NCBI GenBank assembly: GCA_963663365.2
Contig: CAXXIH010000003.1
Coordinates: 124,001-188,000, forward strand
Direction of reading: 5' to 3'
DNA from: G963663365 sp963663365
GTDB lineage: Bacteria > Hinthialibacterota > Hinthialibacteria > Hinthialibacterales > G963663365
Length of the DNA stretch: 64,000 bases
The translations under genes and the position numbers were made by a program. This document shows, in pieces, positions 35,737 through 45,096 of this stretch. The notes under the pieces were generated by a model. It made no database searches. It saw only the letters and a program-made list of their open reading frames with translations, and was not told the origin of the DNA. Numbering within the stretch: position 1 is the first letter of the stretch; the number at the start of each line of letters is the position of its first letter.

Positions 35737-36759
35737 ATGTGTCAATGGATTGATGCAATTCCCAAGGCTGAGATTCATGTTCATCTGGAAGGCTCCATCT
35801 ATCCGGAGATTCTTTGGCGAATTGTCCAGCGAAAGGGGCACAACACTGACATTCGAAAGCTTGATGATGCCCTGGCCCGCTATCGCTTTGATGTACCCAA
35901 CGATTTCTTCCGCCGATTTTTGGAAATATCGGGATATGTCCGGGCTTTGGAAGATATTGTTGATATTGTAGCGGATGCTGGACGGCGTCTTGTTGACCAG
36001 AATTGTCTGTATGTGGAATGGACCTTCGCTCCTCAGAAATTTGTTCGTGATGGATTGCCCTATCCGGCTCTGTTAGATGCTATTCAGGCTGGATTAGGCC
36101 GCTTGAATGGTGCGTTGCAGGCCAAGATCATTATTGACCTTGTTCGTAATCTCGGACATGACGAGTCATTGAAGACAATGCAGTTGTTGCGTGCTCATCC
36201 TCATCCCTTGGTGACAGGAATCGGGCTTGGGGGCACGGAGGATTACAAACCGCATCTATTTGTTAAGGCATTTGAGCAGGCGAGGGATTTGGGACTTGGA
36301 GTGACAGCCCATGCCGGTGAATCCGGCGGCCCGGAATCGATTTGGGAGACTTTGCGAAATCTCAATGTCAATCGGATTGACCATGGCGTACGTGCGCTTG
36401 AAGATCCCAAATTAGTAAGTGCGCTTGTGGAGCGTGAGGTTGTCCTGAATATGTGTCCCAGCAGCAATTTCAGACTCGGCATCGTGCAAAAGCCTTCTGC
36501 ATACCCGCTTCGGCACTTCCTGGACAAGGGATTACACGTCACCATAGGCAGCGACGACCCGCCGTTCTTTGACACAACCTTGACCAAAGAGTTAAAGCTG
36601 GCCGTCAGCCGGTTAGGTATGCGGCCAAATGAGTTGATCGCGGCCCAACGGCAGGCTATCGCTAGCGCATTCCTTACCAAACTTGAGCGGCAGAACTTGA
36701 GCGCTCGATTCGAAAGTCAACTCGGCGTAATTTACAAAGAGTCAAATCCATTTTGCTAA
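35737..36759 (+). CDS. add: Adenosine deaminase family protein
   Basis: 340 residues, full length. Zinc-site and catalytic blocks are complete: EIHVHLEGSI (metal His pair), LGVTAHAGESGGPES (His and catalytic Glu), NRIDHGVRAL and HVTIGSDDPPFFDTTLTKE (Asp pair). It hydrolyses adenosine (or adenine in some relatives) to inosine in purine salvage. A GGAAGGAA site 9 nt upstream supports ATG 35737. nadC begins 40 nt downstream, so the two are likely co-transcribed. Adenine deaminase and aminodeoxyfutalosine deaminase belong to the same superfamily and cannot be excluded. Confidence 0.9.
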   Translation: MCQWIDAIPKAEIHVHLEGSIYPEILWRIVQRKGHNTDIRKLDDALARYRFDVPNDFFRRFLEISGYVRALEDIVDIVADAGRRLVDQNCLYVEWTFAPQKFVRDGLPYPALLDAIQAGLGRLNGALQAKIIIDLVRNLGHDESLKTMQLLRAHPHPLVTGIGLGGTEDYKPHLFVKAFEQARDLGLGVTAHAGESGGPESIWETLRNLNVNRIDHGVRALEDPKLVSALVEREVVLNMCPSSNFRLGIVQKPSAYPLRHFLDKGLHVTIGSDDPPFFDTTLTKELKLAVSRLGMRPNELIAAQRQAIASAFLTKLERQNLSARFESQLGVIYKESNPFC

Positions 36760-36799
36760 TTGGTTGCCCTTTGGGGTAGCGCAAGCGTGTGGGTGTAGC

Positions 36800-37663
36800 A
36801 TGAAATCACGTTTAGACCAATTGATTATGGCGGCGTTGGAAGAGGATATCGGTAATGCCGATATTACGAGCGAAGCGATTGAGCCTCTTCGCGAGATGTC
36901 CAAGGCCCGTGTCATTGCGAAAATGCCAGGTGTGGTATGTGGGCTTGATGTCGCTGCCAGGATTTTTCAGATCCGAGACGATGAAATTCAGGTCAACATT
37001 TGTTGTGAAGAAGGACAGATCGTAAAAAACGGGGATATATTGCTGGAAGTGGCCGGACCTGCCAGAAGCATCTTGGGCGCCGAACGTGTAGCCCTCAATA
37101 TTTTGGGCCGCATGTGCGGAATCGCTTCAATGACACGCAAGTTTGTCGACAAGGCCGGTCCCAACGGTCCCCGTATATTGGACACGCGCAAGATTATGCC
37201 TCTTTGGCGGGATCTTGCGAAACGCGCCGTGAGAGCAGGCGGGGGATATAACCATCGCAACGGCCTTTACGATATGGTGCTCTTAAAAGAGAACCATCTG
37301 ATCGCTGCCGGGGGAATCACTCGTGCCGTTCAAGAAGTGCGGTTGCGCTATGGCTCCAAATTTGTTGTTGAGGTCGAGACGACTGATTTGGATGAGGTGA
37401 AAGAAGCGCTCGAAGCCGGTGTCGACAAAATCATGTTAGATAACATGCCGCTGGAGGAAATGAGAAAGGCCGTTAAATATGTGAATAAAAGCGTGCCCCT
37501 GGAAGCCTCCGGTAACGTGACCCTGGATCGTATACCCGAATTGACCGAAATCGGCGTAGATGAAGTGTCTGTTGGCGCGTTAACCCATTCATCTCCCGAC
37601 CTTGATATTTCCTTACTTTTTGTCCGTGATGAAGTTGTTATGCAACGAGCTGCGGCAGGATAA
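36800..37663 (+). CDS. nadC: Quinolinate phosphoribosyltransferase (decarboxylating)
   Basis: 287 residues from ATG 36800; the 12 codons further upstream do not look coding. Family motifs are complete: LEEDIGNADITSEAI, ILGAERVALNILGRMCGIAS, LDTRKIMPLWRDLAKRAVRA, GGGYNHRNGLYDMVLLKENH, VEVETTDLDEVKEALEAGVD and ASGNVTLDRIPE. It converts quinolinate and PRPP to nicotinate mononucleotide, CO2 and pyrophosphate in de novo NAD synthesis. nadA and nadB are not in the window. A bidirectional terminator follows. Confidence 0.96.
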   Translation: MKSRLDQLIMAALEEDIGNADITSEAIEPLREMSKARVIAKMPGVVCGLDVAARIFQIRDDEIQVNICCEEGQIVKNGDILLEVAGPARSILGAERVALNILGRMCGIASMTRKFVDKAGPNGPRILDTRKIMPLWRDLAKRAVRAGGGYNHRNGLYDMVLLKENHLIAAGGITRAVQEVRLRYGSKFVVEVETTDLDEVKEALEAGVDKIMLDNMPLEEMRKAVKYVNKSVPLEASGNVTLDRIPELTEIGVDEVSVGALTHSSPDLDISLLFVRDEVVMQRAAAG

Positions 37664-37700
37664 TAAAAGAGGGCGAATCGTGTGACTCGCCCTCTCTCTT
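37660..37700. terminator. Bidirectional rho-independent terminator (nadC / citrate synthase)
   Basis: Stem GAGGGCGA (37669-37676) pairs with TCGCCCTC (37687-37694), 10-nt loop. On the minus strand it is followed by TTTTATTA, a good U tract for citrate synthase; on the plus strand by TCTCTTC, weaker. Confidence 0.8.
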
Positions 37701-37739
37701 CGTTCAGACAAGAACCAATATGGTTTGGTGATTTGCGGA

Positions 37740-39050
37740 TTAACCCGCGGCTTCACCTTGCGCTTTGAGCCAATCCGTACCTACTGACTTGGGACGCGTA
37801 ATCGCAGTTCCCATAGCCCGGTTCATAATAAGCTGTGACAGCATGCCCATGGAGCGGCTGACGCTGAACAGCACGGTGTAGTAGGAGAACTCGCGCAGGC
37901 CGTAATGATAGAGCAGCGCTCCTGAGCCTGCGTCCACGTTGGGCCAGCAATTGGCGATCGGGTTCTTTCCTGCTTTGACACGTTCTTCGCTGTATGCCTC
38001 AAGAACCTTGGGCACTATCTTGAACACCAACGATACGGTCTGGAAGACGGGATCTTCCGCCAGGTTCTCTTCGCCGAATTCATGGAAGCCTTCGAAGCGC
38101 GGATCGGTTACGCGCAATACGGCGTGTCCATATCCCGGAACGACTTTGCCGCTACGTAGTGTTTCGAAAGCAAAATCTTTCAATTCCTCTTCGCTGGGAA
38201 CACCGCCGAACTTATCCATTAGCTCCAGAACCCAGTTGAGGCATTCTTGATTGGCAAGACCATGCAGCGGACCTGCTAAGCCATTCAGACCGGCCGATAC
38301 AGCGTAATAAGCGTCTGAAAGTGCCGAACCGACTGTATGGCATGTATTGGCAGATACGTTTCCACCTTCATGATCGCAATGGAAGTTGAGGTAGAGACGC
38401 ATCAGCTCGGCAAATTTGCCGGTAGCATCGCTAATGCCAAGCATATTGGCGTAGTTGGCGCCCCAATCGAGTCCGGGAGTCCAGGGGATTAAGTCGCCCT
38501 TGCCGTAGCGAATGCGATAGACGCCGGCGGCAATAGACGGGAGTTTGGCGAGGATTTGAAGCGAATCCTCTAAAGTTGGGACCCAATAGTCGCTTTTGGG
38601 CATGCCCCGTTCGTACCACTCGCGGAAAACGCTTTCCTTTTCCATGACCAAAATGGCGGTATCCAGCATCGCCATGGGATGGCTGTCGGCGGGCATGGCC
38701 GTAAGAACATCCCAAACATAATCAGGTACATGGGCTCTCTTGTCAAAATCAAGTTGGAGTGCGGCTTTTGCTTCGGCGTCCGGTTCCTCCCCGGTTACCA
38801 GCAGGTAAAAGATCTCTTCAGGCCATAGATGCTTGATAGTCAACAAGGGACGGCCACGAATAATCAGACCTTTATCTTGTTCGACTAATGAGGTGTCACA
38901 GACCATCCCTTTGACGCCGCGCATCCCTCCGAATGCCTGCGCGATTGTAACGTCAGAAATCTTGACACTTCCATAGTTCTTCAAAACATCCGCCCGCTCC
39001 TCACGCCATACTGGAATTTTTTCTTTCAGGGCTTCTTGAAGTGTTGCCAT
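37740..39050 (-). CDS. gltA: Citrate synthase, eukaryote-type
   Basis: 436 residues from ATG 39050, preceded by a perfect GAGGAGGAG site 9 nt upstream; an ORF extension to 39116 is not needed. Sequence type and length match the eukaryotic/mitochondrial-like citrate synthases found in some bacteria rather than the E. coli allosteric type: IRGRPLLTIKHLWPEEIFYL, CDHEGGNVSANTCHTVGSAL, LAGPLHGLANQECLNW (catalytic His), PGYGHAVLRVTDPRF (second His and Asp) and FSVSRSMGMLSQLI. It condenses oxaloacetate with acetyl-CoA. Alone in its transcription unit, with a strong terminator. Confidence 0.93.
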   Translation of the reverse strand: MATLQEALKEKIPVWREERADVLKNYGSVKISDVTIAQAFGGMRGVKGMVCDTSLVEQDKGLIIRGRPLLTIKHLWPEEIFYLLVTGEEPDAEAKAALQLDFDKRAHVPDYVWDVLTAMPADSHPMAMLDTAILVMEKESVFREWYERGMPKSDYWVPTLEDSLQILAKLPSIAAGVYRIRYGKGDLIPWTPGLDWGANYANMLGISDATGKFAELMRLYLNFHCDHEGGNVSANTCHTVGSALSDAYYAVSAGLNGLAGPLHGLANQECLNWVLELMDKFGGVPSEEELKDFAFETLRSGKVVPGYGHAVLRVTDPRFEGFHEFGEENLAEDPVFQTVSLVFKIVPKVLEAYSEERVKAGKNPIANCWPNVDAGSGALLYHYGLREFSYYTVLFSVSRSMGMLSQLIMNRAMGTAITRPKSVGTDWLKAQGEAAG

Positions 39051-39457
39051 GTGTTTCAGCTCCTCCTCGCAAGCGTAGCGAATGGGGCTGCGCGGACTTT
39101 CAGGATGAGAGTTCACGCTGGCCGCATTCTTTAAGATGAATTAACCGGGCAGTCTTCATAGTCAAAGTGAGTCACGAGTTGAAAATAACTCTGTGCGCAC
39201 TCCTAGCACGAAGCTGCAAAATCAAATCGAACTTTGACAAGAAACACCTACCCTATACTTCCACTTTATAGGTACCCACAAGTCTGTCAAGAACGTCTTT
39301 TTAGAATGCGGCTTATGTATTTTGAGGTTTGTCCCCCTGAGTCATTCTAAATGCACATCTGCGATAGTTGCTAGGTAATTTGGCTTTCATCTCACAAATA
39401 TTTGAATTGGTTAATTGTATTTCGGATAGGACTTGGCAGGTTGTCCAAACCAGAGGA
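39051..39457. other. Intergenic region upstream of citrate synthase
   Basis: 407 nt between the citrate synthase start and the histidine kinase stop. It contains the candidate promoter and inverted repeat described separately; the remainder (39291-39457) shows no gene. A short minus frame at 39313-39567 overlaps the kinase end and looks random. Confidence 0.4.
39263..39290 (-). promoter_or_regulatory. Candidate promoter of citrate synthase with inverted repeat
   Basis: On the minus strand TTGACA (39285-39290) is followed after 16 nt by TAAAGT (39263-39268). It overlaps an inverted repeat CCTATA (39252-39257)/TATAGG (39267-39272). A second TTGACA on the plus strand at 39234-39239 faces it. 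Consensus -35 but imperfect -10. Confidence 0.42.
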
Positions 39458-40540
39458 CTAGGCGTTGTTTTTTGAAAGGTTTTCGACTGTGGGATCCACC
39501 AGAGGCAAGTCGAATGTAAAACATGTCCCCTGCCCTTCTGTGCTTCTAACCCGAATCGAACAGTCATGCGCCTCCAGTATCTCGCGTACGATACTTAAGC
39601 CAAGTCCGGCTCCGCCATGACGTCTGCGGATAGAGCCATCGCCTTGCACGAACCGTTCGAAAATATACGGCAGGTTCTGTTCAGGGATGCCGCATCCCGT
39701 GTCCTCGACCTCAATTTGAATTCGCTCCGAAGAGAGCGGGCCGGTAATAATTTTGATGGCTCCGCCGCTTCCGGTGAATTTGATGGCATTGGATATCAAA
39801 TTCAAAAAGACCTGTTCGATTCGATCCCGCAATCCAACAACCGAGCATTCGGGATCATGCATATCGACTTCCAAATTTAAATTATGTTGTTCCACACTTG
39901 GGCCGATGTTTGCTGCAACGTGATTGATCAGCTCGGCCAGAGAAAATGTCTGTTGATTATCGAGAACCTGCCGCCGCTCCAGGCGCGATAGCGTGAGGAT
40001 GTCCCCGATCAACTTTAGCAGACGGTGGACGTTTCTTTCGACAATACGCAAACTGCGTTCTTGTTTAGATGTAATCTCGCCCATGCGCCCATTTAGAAAC
40101 ATCTCCGTATAACCCCGGATTGTAACCAAGGGGGTTCTCAATTCGTGCGTCACATTGGCTAAAAACTCATCCTTTAGCTTATCTAAGGCCCGGAGTTGCT
40201 TATTGGCATCATTAAGTTCATTTACTTTTTGATGCAATCGGGTATCCCGTTCGGCAAGTTCAGCTTCTTTGCGCCGGCGATAGGTTCCCAAGGCCCCGAA
40301 GACGACCATGAACAGAACAGGGTGTGCAATAAAGAATATGTGAATTGGATTTTTGACCAGAAGTGAATAGACATTGCTTAGGGTTGGTGGCAGTTGGAGC
40401 AAGTAGAGGCTCAATCCCAGCGCCATTACGGGTATGGGTAATCCCCACAAAAAGCCGAACAAAGCGTACATATTCAGCCGCAAATCATATGTTTCGCGGC
40501 TGGTGAGCACCGAAAATAAATTTTTAAAAGATGCCTGCAT
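39458..40540 (-). CDS. Orphan membrane sensor histidine kinase
   Basis: 360 residues. Two membrane segments (residues ~24-48 and ~68-86) with almost no periplasmic loop, a coiled-coil linker, then HisKA with the phospho-His in FLANVTHELRTPLVTIRGYT, and HATPase motifs N (FLNLISNAIKFT), G1 (VEDTGCGIPE), F (IFERFVQGDG) and G2 (GGAGLGLSIVREILEAH). No PAS or HAMP domain, so the signal is probably sensed within or near the membrane. No response regulator is adjacent; the CheY-like protein at 35172 is a possible partner only by proximity. Confidence 0.92.
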   Translation of the reverse strand: MQASFKNLFSVLTSRETYDLRLNMYALFGFLWGLPIPVMALGLSLYLLQLPPTLSNVYSLLVKNPIHIFFIAHPVLFMVVFGALGTYRRRKEAELAERDTRLHQKVNELNDANKQLRALDKLKDEFLANVTHELRTPLVTIRGYTEMFLNGRMGEITSKQERSLRIVERNVHRLLKLIGDILTLSRLERRQVLDNQQTFSLAELINHVAANIGPSVEQHNLNLEVDMHDPECSVVGLRDRIEQVFLNLISNAIKFTGSGGAIKIITGPLSSERIQIEVEDTGCGIPEQNLPYIFERFVQGDGSIRRRHGGAGLGLSIVREILEAHDCSIRVRSTEGQGTCFTFDLPLVDPTVENLSKNNA

Positions 40541-40664
40541 TACACTTTGTACCGCCCTATAAAAGTCTCAACGGCTTTGCCGGGTGCACCATCATACTCG
40601 GCAAGCCGGGCGGCGTCTTGCGCACTCCCGGATTTGTGCCGGATAAAGAGTGGAATTGAGCGGC

Positions 40665-41522
40665 CTAATGGATCAATAGAAGCGGTCGGTCGATTTTTCT
40701 CAGAACCTGTTCGGTTGTGCTTCCGAGAATCATTTCATATACCCGCGTTCGTCCATAGGCACCCATGGCCAGCAGATCTGCATCGGTTTCTTCCGCATGG
40801 CAAAGGATTTGCGCGGCCGGATCCCCTTCGGCGTGGCGGATATCCGGCTCCAGTTCATAGGCTGAAACATAACCGAGTACCCGCTCTTCGATCTTTTTTG
40901 CGCTTTCCGGATCGTTATCGACAATGAGTACTGTGAATCGTTTTTCTTTGCTGGGAACCGCCCATGCGCTGTAAATAGCCACCGCGCAATGCAGAGCTTC
41001 ACTTGCGCTTGTGCCACCGTCATAAGCGACTAGAACACTGTCTACGGGCCGGTATGTATTTGGAGTGATTAACACCGGGCGGTGTGCCTGGCGAACGACG
41101 CTTTCCAGATTCGATCCAAGCAGCCCTGTGCTGTGTTCGGCGCCGTGGCCGCGCTGGCCGATAAAAAGCATGTCCGTATCCCGCGCAGAAGCCAAAATCT
41201 CTTTGGCGACAATGCCCTCTGCTGTCTGAATGGTATATTGAACATTTGCATCCTGACACGCCTGTACAGCCTTTGAAATAGCCTCCTGGGCTTGTTTCGC
41301 TTGTCTTTCGAGTAATTCGTTTCCAAGTCTTTGCGGATCGTAATCGAGGGCTATTTCATCCTGAGGGAAAATAAAGGGATAAACAATCGCTAGTTCTTTT
41401 TTATCCAATACCGAAAGAATGGTCACATGCGCATCCAGAATACGCGCCCACTCAATGGCATAACGCGTTGTGACATAGCTATATTCGGAATGGTCGATTG
41501 CAAGCAAGAGTGATTTGAACAT
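40665..41522 (-). CDS. Universal stress protein with two UspA domains
   Basis: 285 residues from ATG 41522 (AAGGAGGAG site 6 nt upstream). Domain 1: residues 1-145 (FKSLLLAIDHSEYSYVTTRY; FIGQRGHGAEHSTGLLGSNL). Domain 2: residues ~155-285 (VDSVLVAYDGGTSASEALHC; LLAMGAYGRTRVYEMILGST). Both keep the ATP-binding G-x2-G-x9-G(S/T) layout. Tandem Usps bind nucleotides and help survival under stress or starvation; the exact role is not assignable. Confidence 0.93.
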   Translation of the reverse strand: MFKSLLLAIDHSEYSYVTTRYAIEWARILDAHVTILSVLDKKELAIVYPFIFPQDEIALDYDPQRLGNELLERQAKQAQEAISKAVQACQDANVQYTIQTAEGIVAKEILASARDTDMLFIGQRGHGAEHSTGLLGSNLESVVRQAHRPVLITPNTYRPVDSVLVAYDGGTSASEALHCAVAIYSAWAVPSKEKRFTVLIVDNDPESAKKIEERVLGYVSAYELEPDIRHAEGDPAAQILCHAEETDADLLAMGAYGRTRVYEMILGSTTEQVLRKIDRPLLLIH

Positions 41523-41639
41523 GGCCTCTCCTCCTTGCTGGAGCGGTGGCATTCAAACTCTTCGGTTCTCCGTCATTCACATACGGCTGATACTGCTTTA
41601 GCGTAACCCGGCTGAGTTCTATTGACAATCGGCCCCCCG

Positions 41640-43049
41640 CTAATTCTCGGGAGTCTGCGGAGCCTGTACCATGGCTGCTTCGCATGGTTTGCGAATACGG
41701 CTACGGACGTAGCCAGCATATAGCAGGATTGCAAAGGGGATATATTCGGCGGGACGTGTCCAAAATGGGAATTCAAGGCTGTAATAAAATGCATAGGACC
41801 ATTGCACGGCTCCTATGAGAAAGAGCCATGCTCCATTGGGCCGGTACACCAAAAGAGGCACGAGCCATAAAAGATACCAAGGATCAATCACAGGTGAGAA
41901 GAAAAGCAATGAGCCAGTAATGGTCAAGAGTTGCGACGCGATGATCGTTAAGGAATCGTCTGAGCGGGAACGTAACCATATGATCCCGCAAATTATAAAT
42001 ACGATGGCCGCGCTGGAGTACCGCGCCGCTTGTCCGGGATCGATCCAAGCCGGTTCTAGAATTCCCCAAATCAGCCGTACAAGCTCGTAGGCGCCGGCGT
42101 TGTAGCGCCATTCTGTGCTGTAGGCATAGAGACCTGAAAACAGATGTTTTCCGGCGCCCATAAAGGGTGTATACCCCAGCAGGATCCAAGCCGGTACGGC
42201 AAGAGTTTGACGCCATCCAATCCGCCGCATTAAAAGCGGGATAAATAGAACAGCATATAGTTTGGTCATAATTAAAAGCGCCAATACAAATCCCGATGCA
42301 ATTCGCCGCTTCTCAACGAGAGTCAACAAGAACAGAACTACAAAAAATGCTGTTATGGCGTCGGCATGCCCGGCGTTGGCAACTTCACGAATTACCAATG
42401 GGCACCAAGCGTAAACCAGCACCAATTGCATGGATTTGCCTGTATTTTGAAGAAGGCGGACAAGAAGCAGGACCGTTCCGGCATCGAATCCGGTTAGAAT
42501 TAACTTCATACCGATAACGCTGTCCGGGTAGACCAAATAGGATAGAAAGAAAACCGCCTGCAACACCGGAGGGTAAATCGTGCGGATATACGGAAAGTTA
42601 ATGGCCTCCCATGTTCCCCCTCGAAGGTGAGCCAATTCGCCGCTTAATGGTGGATACAGGTAAGGATTAATTCCATGGGCAATGACTTTGCCATCCCAAA
42701 TGTAGCGGTAAATATCATTCTCCAGAATCAAATCCGTGGGGAGCAGCATAGCCCGCGCAACAAAGGCAAAGATCAACGCACTCCAAAATGTCCCTTTTGA
42801 GAGTCTTTTTCCGCGAACAAGCGGAAGCACTACTGAAAGATAGAGCAACCATAATGCCGTTATAACCACTAGAAATGCAGTAATTGAGTTGTGCTGAGCG
42901 CCACGCGGCGGGAGTCCTTCGGCCATTAGCGCCAACAACAAATAGCCAACCAAACCGGCCCCCATGGCTGTCCATACCCATGCCTCGAACCAAGAAGAAA
43001 AATTGTTTTTTGAATTTTCTTGGCTGGCTGGAATGGGCATGATAGACAC
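41640..43049 (-). CDS. Polytopic mannosyltransferase-like membrane protein (GT87/DUF2029 type)
   Basis: 469 residues from GTG 43049 (AAGG 8 nt upstream; an ATG follows three codons later). About ten to twelve membrane segments. GT-C-type features: a first loop with DIYRYIWDGKVIAHGINPYL (acidic residues and the conserved NPY), then PPVLQAVFFLSYLV, and SPVIDPWYLLWLVPLLVYRP near the end. Relatives transfer mannose or another sugar from polyprenyl-phosphate donors on the outer face of the inner membrane. Acceptor unknown. It is the last gene of a minus-strand series after folK, 43 nt apart. Confidence 0.85.
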   Translation of the reverse strand: MSIMPIPASQENSKNNFSSWFEAWVWTAMGAGLVGYLLLALMAEGLPPRGAQHNSITAFLVVITALWLLYLSVVLPLVRGKRLSKGTFWSALIFAFVARAMLLPTDLILENDIYRYIWDGKVIAHGINPYLYPPLSGELAHLRGGTWEAINFPYIRTIYPPVLQAVFFLSYLVYPDSVIGMKLILTGFDAGTVLLLVRLLQNTGKSMQLVLVYAWCPLVIREVANAGHADAITAFFVVLFLLTLVEKRRIASGFVLALLIMTKLYAVLFIPLLMRRIGWRQTLAVPAWILLGYTPFMGAGKHLFSGLYAYSTEWRYNAGAYELVRLIWGILEPAWIDPGQAARYSSAAIVFIICGIIWLRSRSDDSLTIIASQLLTITGSLLFFSPVIDPWYLLWLVPLLVYRPNGAWLFLIGAVQWSYAFYYSLEFPFWTRPAEYIPFAILLYAGYVRSRIRKPCEAAMVQAPQTPEN

Positions 43050-43092
43050 GTTGAATGCCTTCAGGTTTCTTTTATCGATTTGCGCTTAAATT

Positions 43093-43632
43093 TTAGGGCA
43101 GACCATGTTTTATCGTATTGAAAACTCGAGGCATTTCCTCGTTTCCTGCATCCTGAAGGGCTTGAATCAAATCCGGCAGATTTGCGGGAATCCCGGGAAT
43201 TGCCAGTTGAGGTTCTAATGCCAGCAGGGGCAGCAATACGAATAGGCGTTTGTGCATTCTCGGATGTGGGATTTCAAGATGCTGTGTCTGTATAGTTGCA
43301 TCGCCGTACAGCAATAAATCCAGATCGATGGTCCGGGATTCTTTTTTATTTGCGTCTGTCCGGATACGTCCGAGTTGGTTTTCAATATCCAGAAGAACCC
43401 GCAAAAGATCATCGGCTTCTAAAACCGTATTGATCTTTGCCGCGCCATTTAAAAAATAATCCGTATTCGCGGCCATGCCAACCGGTTCCGTCTCATAGAG
43501 GGGGGAGACACAGATGATTTCAATCCCATCCTGGGTACCGAGTAAATCCAATGCACGGTTAATGGTTTCCGCGCGGCGGCCTATATTGGAACCCAGTGCG
43601 ATGAAGGCCGTCACCGGTTCAAGCCGATTCAT
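43093..43632 (-). CDS. folK: 6-hydroxymethyl-7,8-dihydropterin pyrophosphokinase
   Basis: 179 residues, normal HPPK length. Motifs: FIALGSNIGRRAETINRALD, VSPLYETEPVGMAANTDYFL (PPP-loop equivalents), LLRVLLDIENQLGRIRTDAN, then SRTIDLDLLLYGDATIQTQH (the two metal-binding Asp) and IPHPRMHKRLFVLLPLLALE. It transfers pyrophosphate from ATP to the pterin in folate synthesis. The gene starts 14 nt before the end of the DUF4149 gene, so it is translationally coupled. folP and folB are not present here. Confidence 0.95.
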   Translation of the reverse strand: MNRLEPVTAFIALGSNIGRRAETINRALDLLGTQDGIEIICVSPLYETEPVGMAANTDYFLNGAAKINTVLEADDLLRVLLDIENQLGRIRTDANKKESRTIDLDLLLYGDATIQTQHLEIPHPRMHKRLFVLLPLLALEPQLAIPGIPANLPDLIQALQDAGNEEMPRVFNTIKHGLP

Positions 43633-44116
43633 GATCCGCCGGTTCTTTAGGCTGGTTTGTTCTGCATTCCAATCCCACTGCCAACACGCCCAGAATAAGG
43701 GTAATCAGTGCTTCCAGCGACGAAATGCCGTGCCACATGCCGAATCGTTTTCGCAACGGATTGTCCTTAGGCGTTAGATCGAAGTCTCCGATTTGTGCAA
43801 TCAAATCGTTGAGAATCGGACGTACGATAGAATAGGAAAATAACTCAATAACGATCATCGTGCCGAGCAGCGCGATAAGCAATCCTCGGGAATGTGGAAC
43901 GGAGTTTTTTCCTTGCGGAAACAGTGAAATCAACGCGATTGCCGTAAGGATCAAGGCCAGGAGCGAATGGCGGTTGATTATGGCTCCGGCAATCTGTCCC
44001 GCCGCTGTACGGCTAGGGGCCAGTTCAAAAATTAGGGGGGCGGCAATGAAAACAAGAAGGATTCCCCCCCCAACAATATAGGCGAGAGAGAGACGTCGTA
44101 TGGCTGTCCAAATCAT
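43619..44116 (-). CDS. DUF4149 membrane protein
   Basis: 165 residues from ATG 44116; the longer frame to 44272 runs into the tyrA gene region and is not coding-like. Four membrane segments (residues ~8-28, ~50-70, ~82-100 and ~135-155). The first block (LSLAYIVGGGILLVFIAAPLIF) and the FGMWHGISSLEALITLIL end are typical of DUF4149/TMEM205-like proteins, whose function is unknown. It overlaps folK by 14 nt and follows tyrA by about 70 nt. Confidence 0.78.
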   Translation of the reverse strand: MIWTAIRRLSLAYIVGGGILLVFIAAPLIFELAPSRTAAGQIAGAIINRHSLLALILTAIALISLFPQGKNSVPHSRGLLIALLGTMIVIELFSYSIVRPILNDLIAQIGDFDLTPKDNPLRKRFGMWHGISSLEALITLILGVLAVGLECRTNQPKEPADHESA

Positions 44117-44186
44117 GAGCGGAGGATACGTGTTCGAGGGGAATCTTCGAGTGTCCCCTGCTCTTTTTGATTCGAGGAGACTTGGC

Positions 44187-45089
44187 TCAATCCGTTTCAC
44201 CGCCGTTTGAGGGGAATAGACGATCCCGCCATTCCCGGTGTTTTTTAAAATAATTGAGCAACGCTTCCTCATCGCCCTGTCGAATCATGTCGGCAAGCTC
44301 TCCCAAGTGAGAGCGCATATTGTCCAACATCGCGGCCAGAGCCTCGCTGTTGTGCAAGGAAATGTCCCGCCACATCTCAGGGCTCCCCGATGCAATCCGT
44401 GTGGCATCCCTGAAACCTGTGCCCAGAATATCCTCAACATCGTTGCCGAATTTCTGGACCATGGCGCATAACGCCGCTGCTGTTACATGTGGCAAATGGC
44501 TACTGGCGGCCAGTAATGCATCATGCCGCTCGGGGCTCATGATTATGATCCGGCTGCCGACGGATTCCCATAGCTCTTGAATTCTAGTAATCGCTGTCTT
44601 GCTGGTTTTAGGTCCCGGAGTGAGAACGGTTATGCGGTCTTTATACAGTTCGGCGTCTGCATAGTCCGCACCGGATTTTTCGGAGCCGGCAATTGGATGA
44701 GCGCCGACAAAAGAGGGGCCCAGTCCGCCCATCATGTGAATGCAATCGTGCTGCAAGACGGCTTTTGTGCTTCCCACATCAGTTACAGCGGTTTGAGCGC
44801 CAATTAAACCGTTAACGATATGACGTTTTAGGCAAGGTGCGATCAGCCGAACCGGAGCGGCTAAAACCAGAATGTCCCACGGCGGACCTGCCACATTCGA
44901 AAGCTCATCATGCGTCCGGATTTCGTCAATCAGGCCCTTTTTCAGCGCACGCTCCAATCGGCTTCGATTGCGGCCGACACCAACTACCGTTTCCGCCAAT
45001 TCTCTTTGCTTGAGAGCCAGCCCCAATGAGCCTCCCAGCAGTCCTACGCCATCGATACCGATCCGTCCAAATTTCGTTTTCCGGGTCAC
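44187..45089 (-). CDS. tyrA: Prephenate dehydrogenase
   Basis: 300 residues from GTG 45089, which has a GAGG site 5 nt upstream and starts just after the pheA stop; a GTG at 45116 overlapping pheA is the alternative. NAD(P) motif GIDGVGLLGGSLG is at the N-terminus. Substrate-site blocks are present: GPSFVGAHPIAGSEKSGADY, DALLAASSHLPHVTAAALC and TGFRDATRIASGSPEMWRDI. It oxidatively decarboxylates prephenate to 4-hydroxyphenylpyruvate for tyrosine synthesis. Prephenate is made by the chorismate mutase domain of the gene upstream, so both aromatic branches are in one operon. Arogenate use cannot be ruled out. Confidence 0.93.
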   Translation of the reverse strand: MTRKTKFGRIGIDGVGLLGGSLGLALKQRELAETVVGVGRNRSRLERALKKGLIDEIRTHDELSNVAGPPWDILVLAAPVRLIAPCLKRHIVNGLIGAQTAVTDVGSTKAVLQHDCIHMMGGLGPSFVGAHPIAGSEKSGADYADAELYKDRITVLTPGPKTSKTAITRIQELWESVGSRIIIMSPERHDALLAASSHLPHVTAAALCAMVQKFGNDVEDILGTGFRDATRIASGSPEMWRDISLHNSEALAAMLDNMRSHLGELADMIRQGDEEALLNYFKKHREWRDRLFPSNGGETD

Positions 45090-45096
45090 GAGCACC

